Below, one piece after another: positions 11,110 to 23,124 of a stretch of DNA of 64,000 bases (the stretch's first letter is position 1; every line of letters begins with the position of its first letter). Below the pieces are notes generated by a model, which saw nothing but the letters and a program-made list of their open reading frames with translations, was not told the origin of the DNA and made no database searches. This stretch comes from Haemaphysalis longicornis (lineage: Eukaryota; Arthropoda; Arachnida; Ixodida; Ixodidae), in contig CM023449.1 in assembly GCA_013339765.2 (NCBI GenBank), forward strand, positions 18,003,130 through 18,067,129, given 5' to 3'. The position numbers and the translations under genes are program-made.

Positions 11110-12560
11110 ATGCGTCCATATATAGCTCCATAGAACCATAGCCTGCACGCATACATTACCGATAAATGCATACGTTGCTGCATTTCTATACCGTATTTTG
11201 CTCTTCCTAAGCTCTCGCTCCCTGTGGAAGCGTTATTTTGCCAGTTTTATCATGAAATGAACATTCTCCTCTTTCTGTCAAGAATTTCGCGGTAACCAAA
11301 TTAGGCCCGACCGATACTCCTGTCTCAGGAAGTGAGCGATGTTGTGGTTTCGGAACCCCATCAGGGTCCCATACTTTTTTCAGTTGGAAATATTTCCTGA
11401 TTCCCATACTTACAGACATGTGCCCGAAAAACAAACACTAAGCCGTTGAAAATCAGTGGCTCCAGGGCAGGGGGGGAAGGGGGGGGGGGAGCTCAAGGTT
11501 TTTCTGTTATCAAGAAGAAAAGTCTCAGTCCAACGGCCCCCAAAATATCAAAAAAGCAAGCTCGCAGGAGTGGTCCAGATCTAAAATGGTAATCTTTGTG
11601 TAGTTCCCCATTCGCCTTGTTTCTTTTGGCCTTGTAACTTTTCTGGCACATCACTGTCATCAGAGTCATGCTGTCCCTGTGAGAGAAAGTGGACGATTTC
11701 CTTCCCATAATTTTATTCACGATGTTGATTGTACCACGCGTGAATGTGTTTGCAAGTGTACTTCGAGCCTTACGTAAAGTGTTGGATTGCTCTTCCCTAA
11801 CAGAACAAATAATGGTTTTAATAATTACTCTTTACAGGTTGATTGAAGTGTATAGAAATATGTTATTTAAAATAAACGGCGTTTAATAAAAGACTCATTT
11901 GGAAAATCGGGGCCGACCACTGTGAAAAAACAATTCAGGATACCGCAACAAAAACGCACTTTCTGTTTCTAGATTAAAAAATAAATAAACTACTAAATAT
12001 TGGCGTGTATATCTGAGTAGCAGACAAGAAGTCTGATTCGAGCAAATGTCCTTAAGCCTAAAAAAAAAGCCCACTCACCAGCATCAAAATCACCATCACC
12101 AGCGATTGTCTTGACCACGACCGGCTTTATCTTGAGCCCCCTTCAAAACACTTCCAAACCCGGTGTTGACAACACCCCCAAGAAAGATTTCTTCCAGCCC
12201 TAAAAAATACTTCCAGTTCGAAAATATCCCGCCCACGGAAGGAGTGTTACACACAACCCTTATTTACAACCCCATCCATTTATCTCCCTTCTGGACGTCG
12301 TCGTACAACGCTGCCCCCAGTGTCCTGCCTCAACGCGTAACCCTTCGTTCCATGCTTATCTGCCGACACCGCTTACCGACCAACTTGCGGGCAAACAAAG
12401 ATCGATGGCGGATGCTAAGTAGTTTCAGGTCGATCACGTTCCGCAAAGTCGAGGAGAGCGGTCGTCTTGCGGCGAGCAAACGAAAACATATTGCGTCCCT
12501 GTTGCTCGCGTGGCGGCTGTCTGCGCGCGTAACGCTACGCGGGGGGCGGCGTCAGCTTAC
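11110..12560. other. No gene recognised
   Basis: Short frames only, G-rich runs at about 11,470-11,490, and AT-rich sequence around 11,800-12,000. Confidence 0.45.
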
Positions 12561-12775
12561 TTTCGCGCGCTTTTTTTCCCCGCCTAATGTGAACGCGCGC
12601 GAAAGTTGTGTTTCGAGCTCTTTTTCTCCCCCGTATTGTGTACTTGCGCGGACTCCCTCGCGGCTGCAACTACACACAGGCGGCGGAGTTTGTAAGAGGG
12701 AGTATACGCAGACGGCGTGTCAGTTTGGCGCGCTTTTTCTTCCGCGTAATATACATTCGCGCGAAATCTGTCGTT
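12560..12775. repeat. Imperfect short direct repeats in GC-rich DNA
   Basis: Related segments built on gcgcgctttttyttccncgt followed by a gcgcga-type end recur at about 12,567, 12,617 and 12,730. They suggest an old, diverged tandem duplication. Long frames crossing it show no domain. Confidence 0.3.
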
Positions 12776-12842
12776 CCGTGGCCGTGTCGCGCATCGATTA
12801 TTCACCCGCCACCCGAAAAACGCATTCGCCGGCTCTCCGCGG

Positions 12843-13085
12843 TTAGTCACTAATGGGGTCGTAGGACTTGCTCCACTGTGGGTTAGTTTCTTCGGCCTGC
12901 GCCCACTGAGTTGCCACCAGTGGTGTGATAGTTTGTTTCCCCTTCCTTGGGGAAGCGAACCAATTAGGGTTTTGTTGGGCTGATAACAGGATCGTATTGA
13001 GGTCGTTGTATCTCTTATCAAATGCAAAGTAGAACGGCTGGTATTTATTCCTTCGTGCTTGTGCTTTTCTCTTTTCAACAGTCAT
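12843..13085 (-). CDS. Open frame of 80 codons, unrecognised, coding-like composition
   Basis: It starts ATG (13,083-13,085) and ends TAA. The product is rich in Lys, Arg, Gln, Asn and aromatic residues (NKYQPFYFAFDKRYNDL, later ATQWAQAEETNPQWSKSYD) and has no signal peptide or membrane segment. A composition this balanced is unusual among the random frames here, but no domain is recognisable. It may be a fragment of a gag or transposase gene. Confidence 0.25.
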   Translation of the reverse strand: MTVEKRKAQARRNKYQPFYFAFDKRYNDLNTILLSAQQNPNWFASPRKGKQTITPLVATQWAQAEETNPQWSKSYDPISD

Positions 13086-13343
13086 GCAAGCAGTTAATTA
13101 TTTAAAAACCTTTCATTCGTGCTTTCCTCCTTAAGATAAAGACTATCGAAAAAAATGGGTATTTTTGTTATTGCTTGTTCATCAATTACTTATTTTCACA
13201 TTTTATAATCTGCTTTGCGAGCTAGTTCCTCTGGATAGACTGGAGTTGGGTAACTATACACCACGGTCCGCGGTTTTCTTCGAAAAGCATTGTTCTAAAA
13301 TTCATTAATAACAAACGCTGTCTACAGCGCTTGCTACTTGATC

Positions 13344-13663
13344 ATGGGCGACGCTGCAGGTAAGCGGCGACTGGAGTAGATTACACCCTTTGGTACCCCA
13401 GAAGGGCGATCAGGGTTGTCATTTCCTAGTCACTAAGCGCATCAGTAGACGCGGATAACTGATTACTCCAAGGACCGCGTCCCCTCACAGGTAATGCCGT
13501 CGGGCGACTGGTGCTTGGTATAGACGCAATTATGCTAATATGCATACGACGGCAAAGTCCAGAGAGCGATGGTGATCAGCACCGCCAAGACAGGACGCGA
13601 CTGCGCGTATGGCTACAGCACTGCCGTGTGCGCCTGCAGTCAGAAAGTGACTCGTATAAATAA
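13344..13663 (+). CDS. Weak two-exon candidate (62 aa), unrecognised
   Basis: ATGG at 13,344 is followed after 16 bases by a consensus donor (CAG|GTAAGC, phase 1). A candidate acceptor (cccctcacag, AG at 13,489-13,490) opens a phase-1-compatible frame of 56 codons from 13,491 to TAA at 13,661-13,663. The short N-terminus (MGDAA) has no signal peptide. The frame continues with a hydrophobic patch (GRLVLGIDAIMLICI). The splice signals are good, but the frame is short enough to be chance. Confidence 0.15.
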
Positions 13664-13839
13664 CCAGAAATTGCAGTTGATATTTCTAGGGGAAAGGCGT
13701 CGAGTGCATAAAATAAGAAAAGTGAGCGCCACACTGAGCAAGTCTCCCAGCAATTAGGCGAGAAAACAAACAACGAGGTGAGCCGGCATTTTTCCAGTGC
13801 GGTGCGTGGAACCCTTGATCATTCCTTGCTAATCCCGCC

Positions 13840-14850
13840 CGAACCAGGGCGTACCCGGTGCAGAGCCATTATTTTTTTCGCACCAGAGGACCTGGAGAGG
13901 ACCTTGCAGTGTCTCCCACTGCTCTTGAGGATTTGGGATGCGGGGGAAGGGGTGGTGGGTGCTCGTTTTTTCTACACTCGAGGATAATATGTCTTAGTTT
14001 GCCAGGTTCTTGGCAGTATTTGCATTCTGGTGGATATTGGGTGGGGGATATCCGGTGTAGCCTAATTGGATGCGGGAAGTTGTTGGTTTGTAGGAGTCTA
14101 CGCGTACGCGTCTTGAGGTTTCGTGAGGTTTGGGTGAGGTAGTGGAAAAGTCCGTCAATTAAGCTTGTAATGTTGTATTATTTAGTAGTATGTTACTAGA
14201 GGTATAGGTTTCTCCACATCCTCCGAGGCCTGGTCGGCAAGTTCTCGGGCCTTTTGGTGGACAAATTCGTTGCCCTCCATGGAAGCATGTGCAGGCGTCC
14301 ATACAATCCTTACTTTTCTGTCAGAGAATTTGGTTGAGAGCATGCGGTGCGTTGCTGGGGCCACCCAACCCGACCTGAAGCCCCTGCACGCTTCCTGGGA
14401 GCCTGTTAGAATTACCGTGGCTTCCGTCTGCGTGAGGGCCAGCGCCACAGCTAGCTCCTCCGCTTCTTTCGTCGATGCGGTTATTACGGTGGCACTGACA
14501 AGGAGCTGTGCCTTTGTGGTGACTACCACTGTCTTTGCTCGTATACCATGACCTCTGCACCACCAGAAGAGCGGGAGGTATACAGCTACACAGTACCAGA
14601 CTAACACCTGAAGGGTAAGCAATGTAACCGCAGTCATGCCGCCGTGGTTACAAGGACTCAATAATGCGGTGAACTGTTCCGCTCCCAGCTATGTAAACAA
14701 AAACATGCGGGCCTTCGATCTGCCTTCGGGCATGGAATCGACGAGAACTCCAGGGTCAACATTGCGGCTCGCTTCCACGCCGTTGTCGAGCCCTGTGCGC
14801 TGCACACCAGCTATAAGAATTTTCTCCCTAAACGGCTTGTCCCCTAAGCT
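13840..14850 (-). mobile_element. I-type LINE 3' fragment: RNase H and C-terminal Cys/His region, degraded
   Basis: Reading on the minus strand, a degraded linker (RNVDPGV) leads into an RNase H domain with TKEAEELAVALAL, an altered DSQ region (TGSQEACRGF) and VWTPAHASMEGNEFV. After a frameshift comes a zinc-finger-like end (CKYCQEPGKLRHIILEC). RNase H encoded downstream of reverse transcriptase is a hallmark of the I superfamily of non-LTR retrotransposons. The upstream RT is missing, typical of 5' truncation. The exact 3' end is unclear (about 13.80-13.86 kb). Confidence 0.75.
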
Positions 14851-14899
14851 GCCTACGCTGCTGCTTTCGAGCCGCAGACGTACCGCCAAGACCAGAGGT

Positions 14900-15980
14900 G
14901 GGAGAGATTGAGAGGGAGGAGTTTTGCAGCAGAAACACTGCCTTACGCGCGCTGCTTGGAAACAGTTTGGGGGAAAGAGCTCAGAACCCCCTTCTGCCCA
15001 TTGGGTGATCCTCTGCAGGGATAGTGATGTACATGTCATCCCGTTGAATGGAAGCGGAAACATGATTCTTCCCGTTAAGGCATCAGTCGCTGATATCTTT
15101 TTAGATTTCCCCCACTCCATTATCGTCTGGATAAGAATGCAGAAACTCAGTTTAAACAACGCAGGTGTCACTTCCGTCCTGCTTCTCGGCTTCCACTTCC
15201 CACTGCAGTGCCGGCGGTGCTGTGTCATTACAAAACGTATAGGCATCAACTTTCCGCCTCGGTTCACCCACGTCCGTCGCCGGCTTACGCGTACGGTAGG
15301 ATATAGCGCCCACCGCCTTCGTCGTCTCCCATCTCTTCCTCGCCGCCCCACGTCCTGTTGCTCTCGCTTCTGGCACGCCGCTTTCAATCTGCGGACAGCG
15401 AGAGGTGACTCGCCGCATCTTCCGGCCGACCGCAGTGCGAGCTGGGCGCGACTAAGGCGGCGAGACGGGCATCTCTCTTCTTTCGCCGAGATCTCTGACT
15501 CGCGTAATCTCCGTCGTGGCCTACGCCTCTCCCAGCCCCGACCTTTTGTTGTTGCGGCCACGGAAAGAGCTGGCGCAAGGACGCGAAAGGTATCCAGCTG
15601 TCTCTGTTTTCCTTTTCCGCAGACGTCCACGCAGCGTATCGGTTGTCTCCTTCGCTTGGAGAGCCGGTGGACAGATTGCGCGTTCTCTCTTTCGCGCGGC
15701 CGTGCATCGCCGTACAGGCGGCCCCGAATACGGCTGTCTTGGCCCATATATGCCATGAAGCGCTTTCCCCATTAATCACGGAGGTCCCAAGTTTCGCGAT
15801 CCCTGGCTTGGCGATATCCTTGGCGATATCCGCCTCTGTGTCCTCCGTTCTTTCTGTTTCCGCCGCCTTCCATAGATGCATCCGGTTTAGCCCCCGTATT
15901 AGCCACGTTGTAGGCTCTGCCTTGGATGTGGGTGGGCCTGTTGATCTGCGTTCAGGGTGGCGTGAGAGCAACTAACGTTG
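14900..15980. other. GC-rich segment with long overlapping frames on both strands, not recognised
   Basis: Frames of about 280 codons (+) and 355 codons (-) overlap. Both are rich in Arg, Ser and Pro, the signature of stop-poor GC-rich DNA rather than of selection. No domain, splice-site pair or transposon motif could be assigned. Confidence 0.4.
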
Positions 15981-15984
15981 TAAG

Positions 15985-17240
15985 GAGAAAGTAAGTCACT
16001 TGGTTTTAGTTGAATGGTAGAAGTTACAAGGCTAAAGGCTGCACAATGTTATAGAACCTGAAGGAACAAAGAAGAGGGATCATGGAGCGATATGGGGAGT
16101 GGACGGCATCGTAATTCGATTTAATGTCACTATAAGGTTGTTGTGACATAAATCATAATAGTAGCCTGGGAACCGAGTAGCACAATGTAACCGGAGGCGC
16201 GATATGGAAGAGAACAACTGATATTCGCTACTTAAGTATGCGGGATGTTTTGTGTAAGAGATGGACGAAATGCTTTTGGTACCATAACACACCACTTTTA
16301 CATTTCGGTTAGGTTGCGTCTTATCATAAAGTAATGATTTTATTGGCGGTTCAATCTGAACTAAACTCTTCGATTACGAGTTTGGGAAGCGACTACACAG
16401 CTGCGTGTTAAAATTGTGTCGAATATGGGTGCTTTTCACAAGATAGTGTAAAGTGAAGGACAGGTTATGGCCTGTATTCAATAGCGAAGGGCGCGCATGC
16501 TGGCAACCATGTGAATGCGCCGTCACTGGTTACGTCGGGCTCCGCGAGATGGCGGTACTTGTCCGTGTCCGTGTTAAGCGCGTGATATGCGTTGGACATT
16601 CCAAGCTCTAGCCTGCCAAACGCAAATTAATGCCTCGACTCAACTGTGAGTGCGATAAATAACAACTCTGTTGGCACCACCGTTTACAATCGGGTTTAAA
16701 CAGAATAGACAACGCACGCCGGTGTTATTTTTGTTCTTCGGCGTGCGGCCGCAGTGGCATAAGCCGCGCCATGTTTGTGGTGCTTCGGCCATGTCCGTGG
16801 CCATTTCAGTGTTGCCAAATGAAGAAATTGACGGCTAAACTTTTCAATGAATACCGGCTATAGGATATGTAGACCAAAAATTGCCGCAGCTTGCACTAGT
16901 GGTGCAAGGCTGGAGAAACAGCAGAGCTGGCGGCCCCGAGCTCCCTTCGTCAAAAATCTGGGTGTTGCACACCACATGCATTTCCGAACTTGCCGCTGAA
17001 AGTTCGCCATGACTGGCAGGCCAGGATCGCTTTGTCCGCAGCCTTTCACACCTCTCCCAAAGTGGACCACCTTAGCACGCGCTAGCACCCGGGGCAACCG
17101 GCTTCGCAAGCTCGGCGTCTGTAGCGCGAACTCGGGGTCTGTGCTCCCCTATTCAGGCGCGAACGCACGCCAACTGGCGAGTAGAAGAGCACGCGAAAGA
17201 TCACGTGAGAGATCAGGGCTCTCGAAGGTCGAGTTCGCCG
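15985..17240. other. No gene seen
   Basis: Short frames without support. Confidence 0.5.
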
Positions 17241-17248
17241 ACGCCGAG

Positions 17249-17414
17249 CGCTCCTCACGAGGCTCACGCTCACGTGCACTTGGTCATTTTCTTGGTATTT
17301 TCTGCGAGCTCTTCACGCGGCGCAAGTCCTCGCGCAAGCCTGGCCTACGCCGTGTGCTCCTCACGAGGCGCATGCTGAGGGGCGCGGGTTCTTTTTTCTT
17401 GGTATTTTTTTCTG
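17249..17414 (+). repeat. Diverged tandem duplication, period about 105 bp
   Basis: gctcctcacgaggc ... ttcttggtattttctg occurs at 17,249-17,303 and again at 17,354-17,414, with internal differences. It is GC-rich and not protein-supported. Confidence 0.4.
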
Positions 17415-17439
17415 ATAATGTTATACGGCGGAACTAACA

Positions 17440-19790
17440 GCTTACACAGCTCTGGTGTTAAAGTCTAAAGATGTAGGCGCGTGTGACAGTGCGACCGTGT
17501 TTACGGCGATACCGTGAAGCCGGGCGAGCCTTGAATACAAAGCAGGAATTTCGCACGCTTTCTTCAGAACGTTGGGACATCTCCACATTCACCAATTTTT
17601 CACTAAACGTTCTGTAGTCGAGGTTCGTATTAACAACCTACAACTTGGCACTTGAAAAGTTTAGGTTGATTCCGCTCGTTATAACCGGCCCCGGAGTGAC
17701 GCGCTGTCATACACCATATTTCAGTTCCTTTCGTCGGTCTCAACACTAGGAATCAACCATGAATGTACCTTAACGTTGACAGCCTGCGTCGATGAAGTGG
17801 TGGCTAAAAATTTGCGTCAGAGTTTCAGTTCACAAAGCTTACAAGAAAACGAGCAGAGACGTTTACCATTCCACTAGGACGAAGACAGCGTCGGTTACAT
17901 ATGGATGGATAAACTTTACAGTCGCGTTGTGAATCCCGTTAACGATGTTCTCGCATATCGCATACAGACAACGTGCGTGTGCTTCCTGCGACATTTTGTT
18001 GTAACGGGATGACGACCGTACGGGCTCCTGATTGGCACGTCCGCGCGCGAGCTGGGCGCGAGTGTAATGTCCGGGTATGTTGCTCCGTTTGATGCTTATG
18101 CCTAGGTGGCTTCAAGAGTCGACACGTTCATTTAGGTTGCAAAATCAACTTAGTACAGCCCGTCATTGGATCTATCTTCTCGTTGTGTCGTTTGCCTCCA
18201 TGCTTAGAGTTGCTACCAACCAGCCACGTCGTCTTCGAGGCTCTGACGCCGCCGTCTGTGTTTATCCTCTCCGCAGGAATCGATGCCCACCTCTGGCGAT
18301 CGTCAGCTGCGCCGGCCCGAGCACCGTGACGTCACCGTGGCGCCTACCCACTTCCGCTGCCGGCTGTCGCCACTGCGGGCTTCCTGGTCGCCCACTCTCT
18401 GTCTCCCGGGCGAGTATAGATAGACCTTTTGGTACCCATTCGGACCTTCTCTTGGTCATGTGCAGTCTTACCTCATTATATAGGCGACGTCTATTAACTT
18501 CATATTACCACACAATCCCACGGTTAAAACAGCTGCCCCTAAGTTAAAACGGTCACTTAACCCCTGGTAATGTACACATATGTTCTAGACTGTGTTGCGC
18601 ATGCGCGTTTGGGGCGTCCTGTCGACTGTGCCATTTATCGGGCCGCTAGCACACCGCAGTACTATGAAGTGGGGTTTCCAGGACAAGGAAGTTGAGGAGG
18701 GAACACTTGCTCGTTCGGCCATCTACGCCCGTTCGAGTGATAAAAAATGCAGAGGAACTCGTCGCTTCCCTGCTTGCCTATTCTCAGCGCGCGTGCAGCG
18801 CAGAGGTAAAATTTACCGACGCCGAAGCATGGCGCCAAGGGTGAAGAAGACGCGCCTTGAGGCTGTCTTATTCGCAATGCAGATGTCCACTCAGGTGGTT
18901 TTTATAGCGCGTGAACGTGCCGTTCGACTTCTGCGTGCGTTTCGACCCGCCCACCGAGACGGGTAGACCCGTACACGGGAAGAAGAGAATCGGACACGTC
19001 CGTGGACGCCCACGCCGAAGCCGAAGCCGTTGTATAAATCAGCGTATACATAGCACGCGCTTCGACACAACTACCAGCCTCATTGGCTTTCAGGTTCCCT
19101 GGCCCACGCAGTTTTGCGAGTGGCGCTACACGTCTTTGCGTAACTCCGATCACGAAGACGGTTCATTGGCTGCCTGAGCCTGCGTGACTGTTTTGATGAG
19201 CGTGACCAGCAAGAAAGCGGAGAAATATGAGCCGGTATAAAATGTGCTTCTACTTTATGGTGCGTCAGGACAACTTGCCGGAAGCGGTGTTCTGCGGGCT
19301 TCGATAGAGGCTGACAGCCTCGTTGTCTGTTATAAAATGATTGTCGTGAAGACATGGACTCAGATCTTTTTTTTTTTTTTTTAGTTCGACGAAAGTTTGC
19401 CCTGCGGCATAGCACACGCGGCGACTTTTCCTGCTCACATAGCATAAACGGCAGTTTCTCTGAAGTTTTTTTATAGCATTAGGCAGCGCTGTTAAGAGAG
19501 GAAAGAAGCTGTTTACGGCGACGTTTCTCTCATAAATGTTAACGGTTGCGGAGGCAGTGGCGTGAAACTCAGTGTATACCCTTGCTGGTAGGGCTAATTT
19601 CAAAGGACCGTTCCGTTGATGGGGGGAGGACAGGGGGGGGGGGGAGGGGCGATTGCCTCCTCTTCTAATTTTAAGCTTTACTCCCTGAGCTTTGTGATCT
19701 AGTCTTGCTCGTATACAGATAGCTGGCATCGCGTTTAATCAACCTCCATTAAAATAAGGAGCCATCTGTTCCGGAACGTAACTCCAAGCG
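17440..19790. other. No gene recognised
   Basis: Several frames of 120-156 codons, Arg/Ser-rich, on the plus strand at 18.0-19.0 kb. No domain or splice support. Confidence 0.4.
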
Positions 19791-19794
19791 GTCG

Positions 19795-19985
19795 CTAGGA
19801 TTTGGCTGTCGTCCCTGGAGGCGCATCGACTGCAGCTGGCAGTAACGGACCCAGCGAGGGCAGTGGAGGCGAGCGCCTCCCCAGCACGTGAAGGAGGTCG
19901 TCCTTGACCCGTCTCAGTCCATGGTACACAACGTCTCTCGTTTCCGCTAGTTTTGAAGGGAGTAGGGTGCACAGCGCGTTTGTTC
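19795..19985 (-). CDS. Exon-like open frame, possible terminal exon of an unrecognised protein
   Basis: On the minus strand a long pyrimidine tract (ctctctttcattgtcttctt) is followed by gttgcag (AG at 19,986-19,987), a strong acceptor. The exon is open in phase 1 for 62 codons to TAG (19,795-19,797). The peptide (TNALCTLLPSKLAETRDV, then RRVKDDLLHVLG) looks like an amphipathic helix followed by a Pro/Ala-rich tail. Phase 2 is also open (ending EQMAPYFNGG), so the frame is not certain. I found no matching first exon between 20 and 22 kb on this strand. Confidence 0.3.
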
Positions 19986-19989
19986 CTGC

Positions 19990-22200
19990 AACGTGACAAA
20001 GAAGACAATGAAAGAGAGTGTGGGCATGGAAAGGAAATATGAGGCGTTTTTTTTTTTAATGATCCAGATCCGCCTAACGCGACTTTGAGAAAGAAGCGGA
20101 AGTTTGTTACCGGACCTAAATGCAACGCCGTCAAAGCTATTCTACGATATATTTTACATGTCAGCTAGGGGAAGTTTATGGCCACAAGTTTCTAAAAGGT
20201 ATGCGTGAATTTGATTAATATTGGGGTGATAATTTTGAATTTGGCTCATATTGAATTGAAACACTCAAGTTAATGCGGTATTCTTACGAAAACTTTATTT
20301 AAATTGACTATCAAGCATGGTGCGATTGCGTTTTGGCGGAAAAGGCAATAAAATATGCAACACGGCGCTTCAACACCCCAAAACTATGCCAGGAGAGCAG
20401 GTGAGTTCTTTTGGCACCATTAGCAGTTATTTTCGTATTTTTTCCATCGGATAATATTCATGGGCACGCCTGAAGGCCCTCGTGAAGAAGTAAGCGAGCT
20501 CTTCATTGCTTTGCCATGTATTTCCAAAATGCTTCACAAGGTTTCTCATGTCTTCTTCTTCACCTTAATGAAGTGGTTCGTACTGTCAGAAGGAGGAGGG
20601 GGGGGGGGGGATTTGTTAGCGCCTGTAAGCGGCGGCTATTCAGTTAAGTACTAAAATGGTAACTAAGGGAGAAAAAATAAATATAGCAAGAGTTATTTCG
20701 TAGAGACGAGTGAGACAAAATGAACTCATGGTTCGTCATCACTCAGTTTCATTTCTTCCACTTTTTCTTCCGTTCACTTCGTCATTGACATCGGAGGTCA
20801 GATATTAAGCCGATCTCCTAATGGCCGTCGGAATTCACAATAAGCCAGCTCCGAAAAAAAAAAACCCCACCCGGAAACACCTACGAAACAGTTTAAAGAG
20901 TCGAGCCATAAGCAAACCCCCATTCGGCGAAGGATTTGGCTCATTTTTATCCGTGACAACCACCGGATTGGGCTCATTTTCGATACGAACTACGATTCCC
21001 GTACACGTTTTCAGGGTGTTATCTCACATATTTTCAGGCCACCCCTTTTTTAGGGGAAACTTGCCGAGTTTTTCTTATCACTGCAGTTTTATCCGACTCA
21101 GTTTCGGTTTCTGGATCTGGCTCATCTCGCAAAAAACGCCTCATGTGTTTATTGGTGAAAACACAGGCAGCCTTCTCGCCATGACCCGAAGCCGCGGTCA
21201 AGAGTTCGGAAGGGGGACGGCAAGGAGTGGGCGGGAATTATTTATAGGGTGGGGAAGTGAGGCAACTAAAAGCATTACTTAACGACTGCTTCTCTGGTGA
21301 AGGCGCGCTTTCTGTAAAATGGAACTCCAGCTGCGTGCCATATGAATCGCACATTCCCTACTGTAATGCCATATTGGCGCTGTTGGTACCAAATAAACGA
21401 AAATAGATAAATACACTCGATGTTTACCGTCTTCTGGTCTCAGCTGTCCAAATATCCTCAAGCAGCGCTCTCTGTGAACTCGAATTCACCTCTCAGGCCC
21501 CAGCGATGAACAATCCTACGCTAGGGACACAGTGCCCTGGTAGCGCATTCCTGGCAGTTGAGGGATAGCGCTGGTTGCTCCGCGTCTCTTATGCGCGTCA
21601 ACTTCACGGTCTCCCAACGGCAGGACCTGAGGGGCAACGGGTCGGGGTCACCCGGCACTTTCTTTAGAATGGAATGGGAATATGTTTTTATAGCGAAAGC
21701 TACACTACGCTACCTAGGGCAGTCTTCGCGGGGTGACCAGTTTTGACTTTCAGAGCTAGAGGTCGAACCACGCCCCCTTCCGCAAGCTCCCGGCACGCAG
21801 CAGCGCGGCCCGATGGCGTGGAGAGATAGGCGAAGAGGGAACGGAGACGTGCGCGGGACCCGTTTCGCCACATGGCGGAGAAAGGCGAGGAGGCCGCCAC
21901 CGCCGCAGCCATAAGCACGCGCCACGAAGGAAGGCCAGGAGGCCACGTGCGGCGCAGAGCCGTGTGCGATGGAGGAAGACGAACATCAAGCTGTGGTCGC
22001 TCGTACAGCGGAGACGCTTAAAAAACGCCGTGAGGCGAGAAAAGATGATGCATAAGCAGTGTATTCGTTGCAAACATGTCTGTATATCATTGCGAAACCA
22101 CACCTCGACAATGGGCCCAACCAGGACCGTGAAGCTTTCGCTATCAACGAAGGTTAACCAAAGCTAAAACACCGCATTTTTTTTTCTTTCTTTCTTTTTT
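19990..22200. other. No gene recognised
   Basis: There is a strong plus donor (agcag|gtgagt, 20,400) after a five-codon ATG frame. On the minus strand, a poly-C tract plus ctgacag (near 20,590) could serve as an acceptor for a short frame containing NTWQSNEELAYFFTRAFRR. Neither can be completed into a gene. Confidence 0.35.
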
Positions 22201-22289
22201 TGTTTGTTTAGTGGTTGGGCGGCACTCCATCGGGGTCTTGTGCTACGGGCTGCAGTTAGAACGGCGTTTCGCTAAGCCTTAGCCAAAGC

Positions 22290-23120
22290 GGCACTGCTTT
22301 TTGTGGATCCCATCAGCCCGGTGCACTATCGAAAGAAAACTTAGCCATGAAACATCCTCGACTGCTACCGAGCTGGCAGCTGTGAGGGCTGCACTTCATT
22401 ACATCAGCGGACATCATGCCCAGCAATGGGTAATATTCCTCGACTCGCGCAGTGCCTTACAAGCGCTCCGAAAGCTTAACAACACCGCAGTCAGCTTGTA
22501 TGTGAAATTGCCGAAATTCACACAATGGCAGTGCGCGAAGGCCATGAAATCATTCTTCAGTGGGTACCTGGTCACTCGGACATACAAGGCAATATTAGAT
22601 CCGACGCAGCCGCCAGCGCAGGCCACTTGCTGAGCAACACAACCCAGCTTCCTTTCTCCCGAGAGGACAGCAACGCCCTTATCCTCGCAAGTGGATGGGC
22701 TGCACAAAGGTCGGAGTGGCAGGACCCTCACCGCAGGTATCTACCACTGCACGCTATTGACCCGCACTGTGACTTCCGTTTTCCACGCGGGGCTCAACAA
22801 GCGGTGTGAAGGAGTTCTGCACCGACTGCGCCTGAATGTGGCGTTTACTCGGAGTTTTAAGTTTAAGATTGGTTGGGAAGATTCCCCCCTGTGCCGGACT
22901 TGCGGTGTGCGCGAGACTGTAAATCACTTGCTGTGCGTCTGCCCTCGATACGCTGCTGCGCGAAAAACTGCAGCGAGCTCCCTCTCTCGTGTACGTCATG
23001 GAGGCAGCCTCGAACTTTTTCATTTTCTTGGGCCCTGGGCCAATAGTGCTGACAGTACTGTAGGTACAAAAGTTCTGCTCCAGTTCCTACGAGAGACTGA
23101 ACTGGACAAATCTCTCTAGA
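22290..23120 (+). mobile_element. I-type LINE 3' fragment: RNase H and C-terminal Cys/His region, frameshifted
   Basis: Three consecutive frames read HETSSTATELAAVRAALHYI and IFLDSRSALQALRK, then ILQWVPGHSDIQGN, then LHRLRLNVAFT and CRTCGVRETVNHLLCVCP. In order these are the RNase H core (Glu, Asp-Ser, His motifs) and the Cys/His tail of I-superfamily LINEs. At least two frameshifts break it. The stop falls at about 23,118, with T-rich 3' sequence after it. Confidence 0.8.
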
Positions 23121-23124
23121 TCAG

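Noticed and set aside
14689..15971. Overlapping 195-355 codon frames on both strands as genes
   Set aside because: Arg/Ser/Pro-rich products on both strands of GC-rich DNA, with no domain, no splice pair and no coding-like codon bias. The lower end also overlaps a LINE fragment.
20400..20420. agcag|gtgagt donor after MPGEQ
   Set aside because: The exon would be only five codons and no acceptor with a compatible frame was found downstream.
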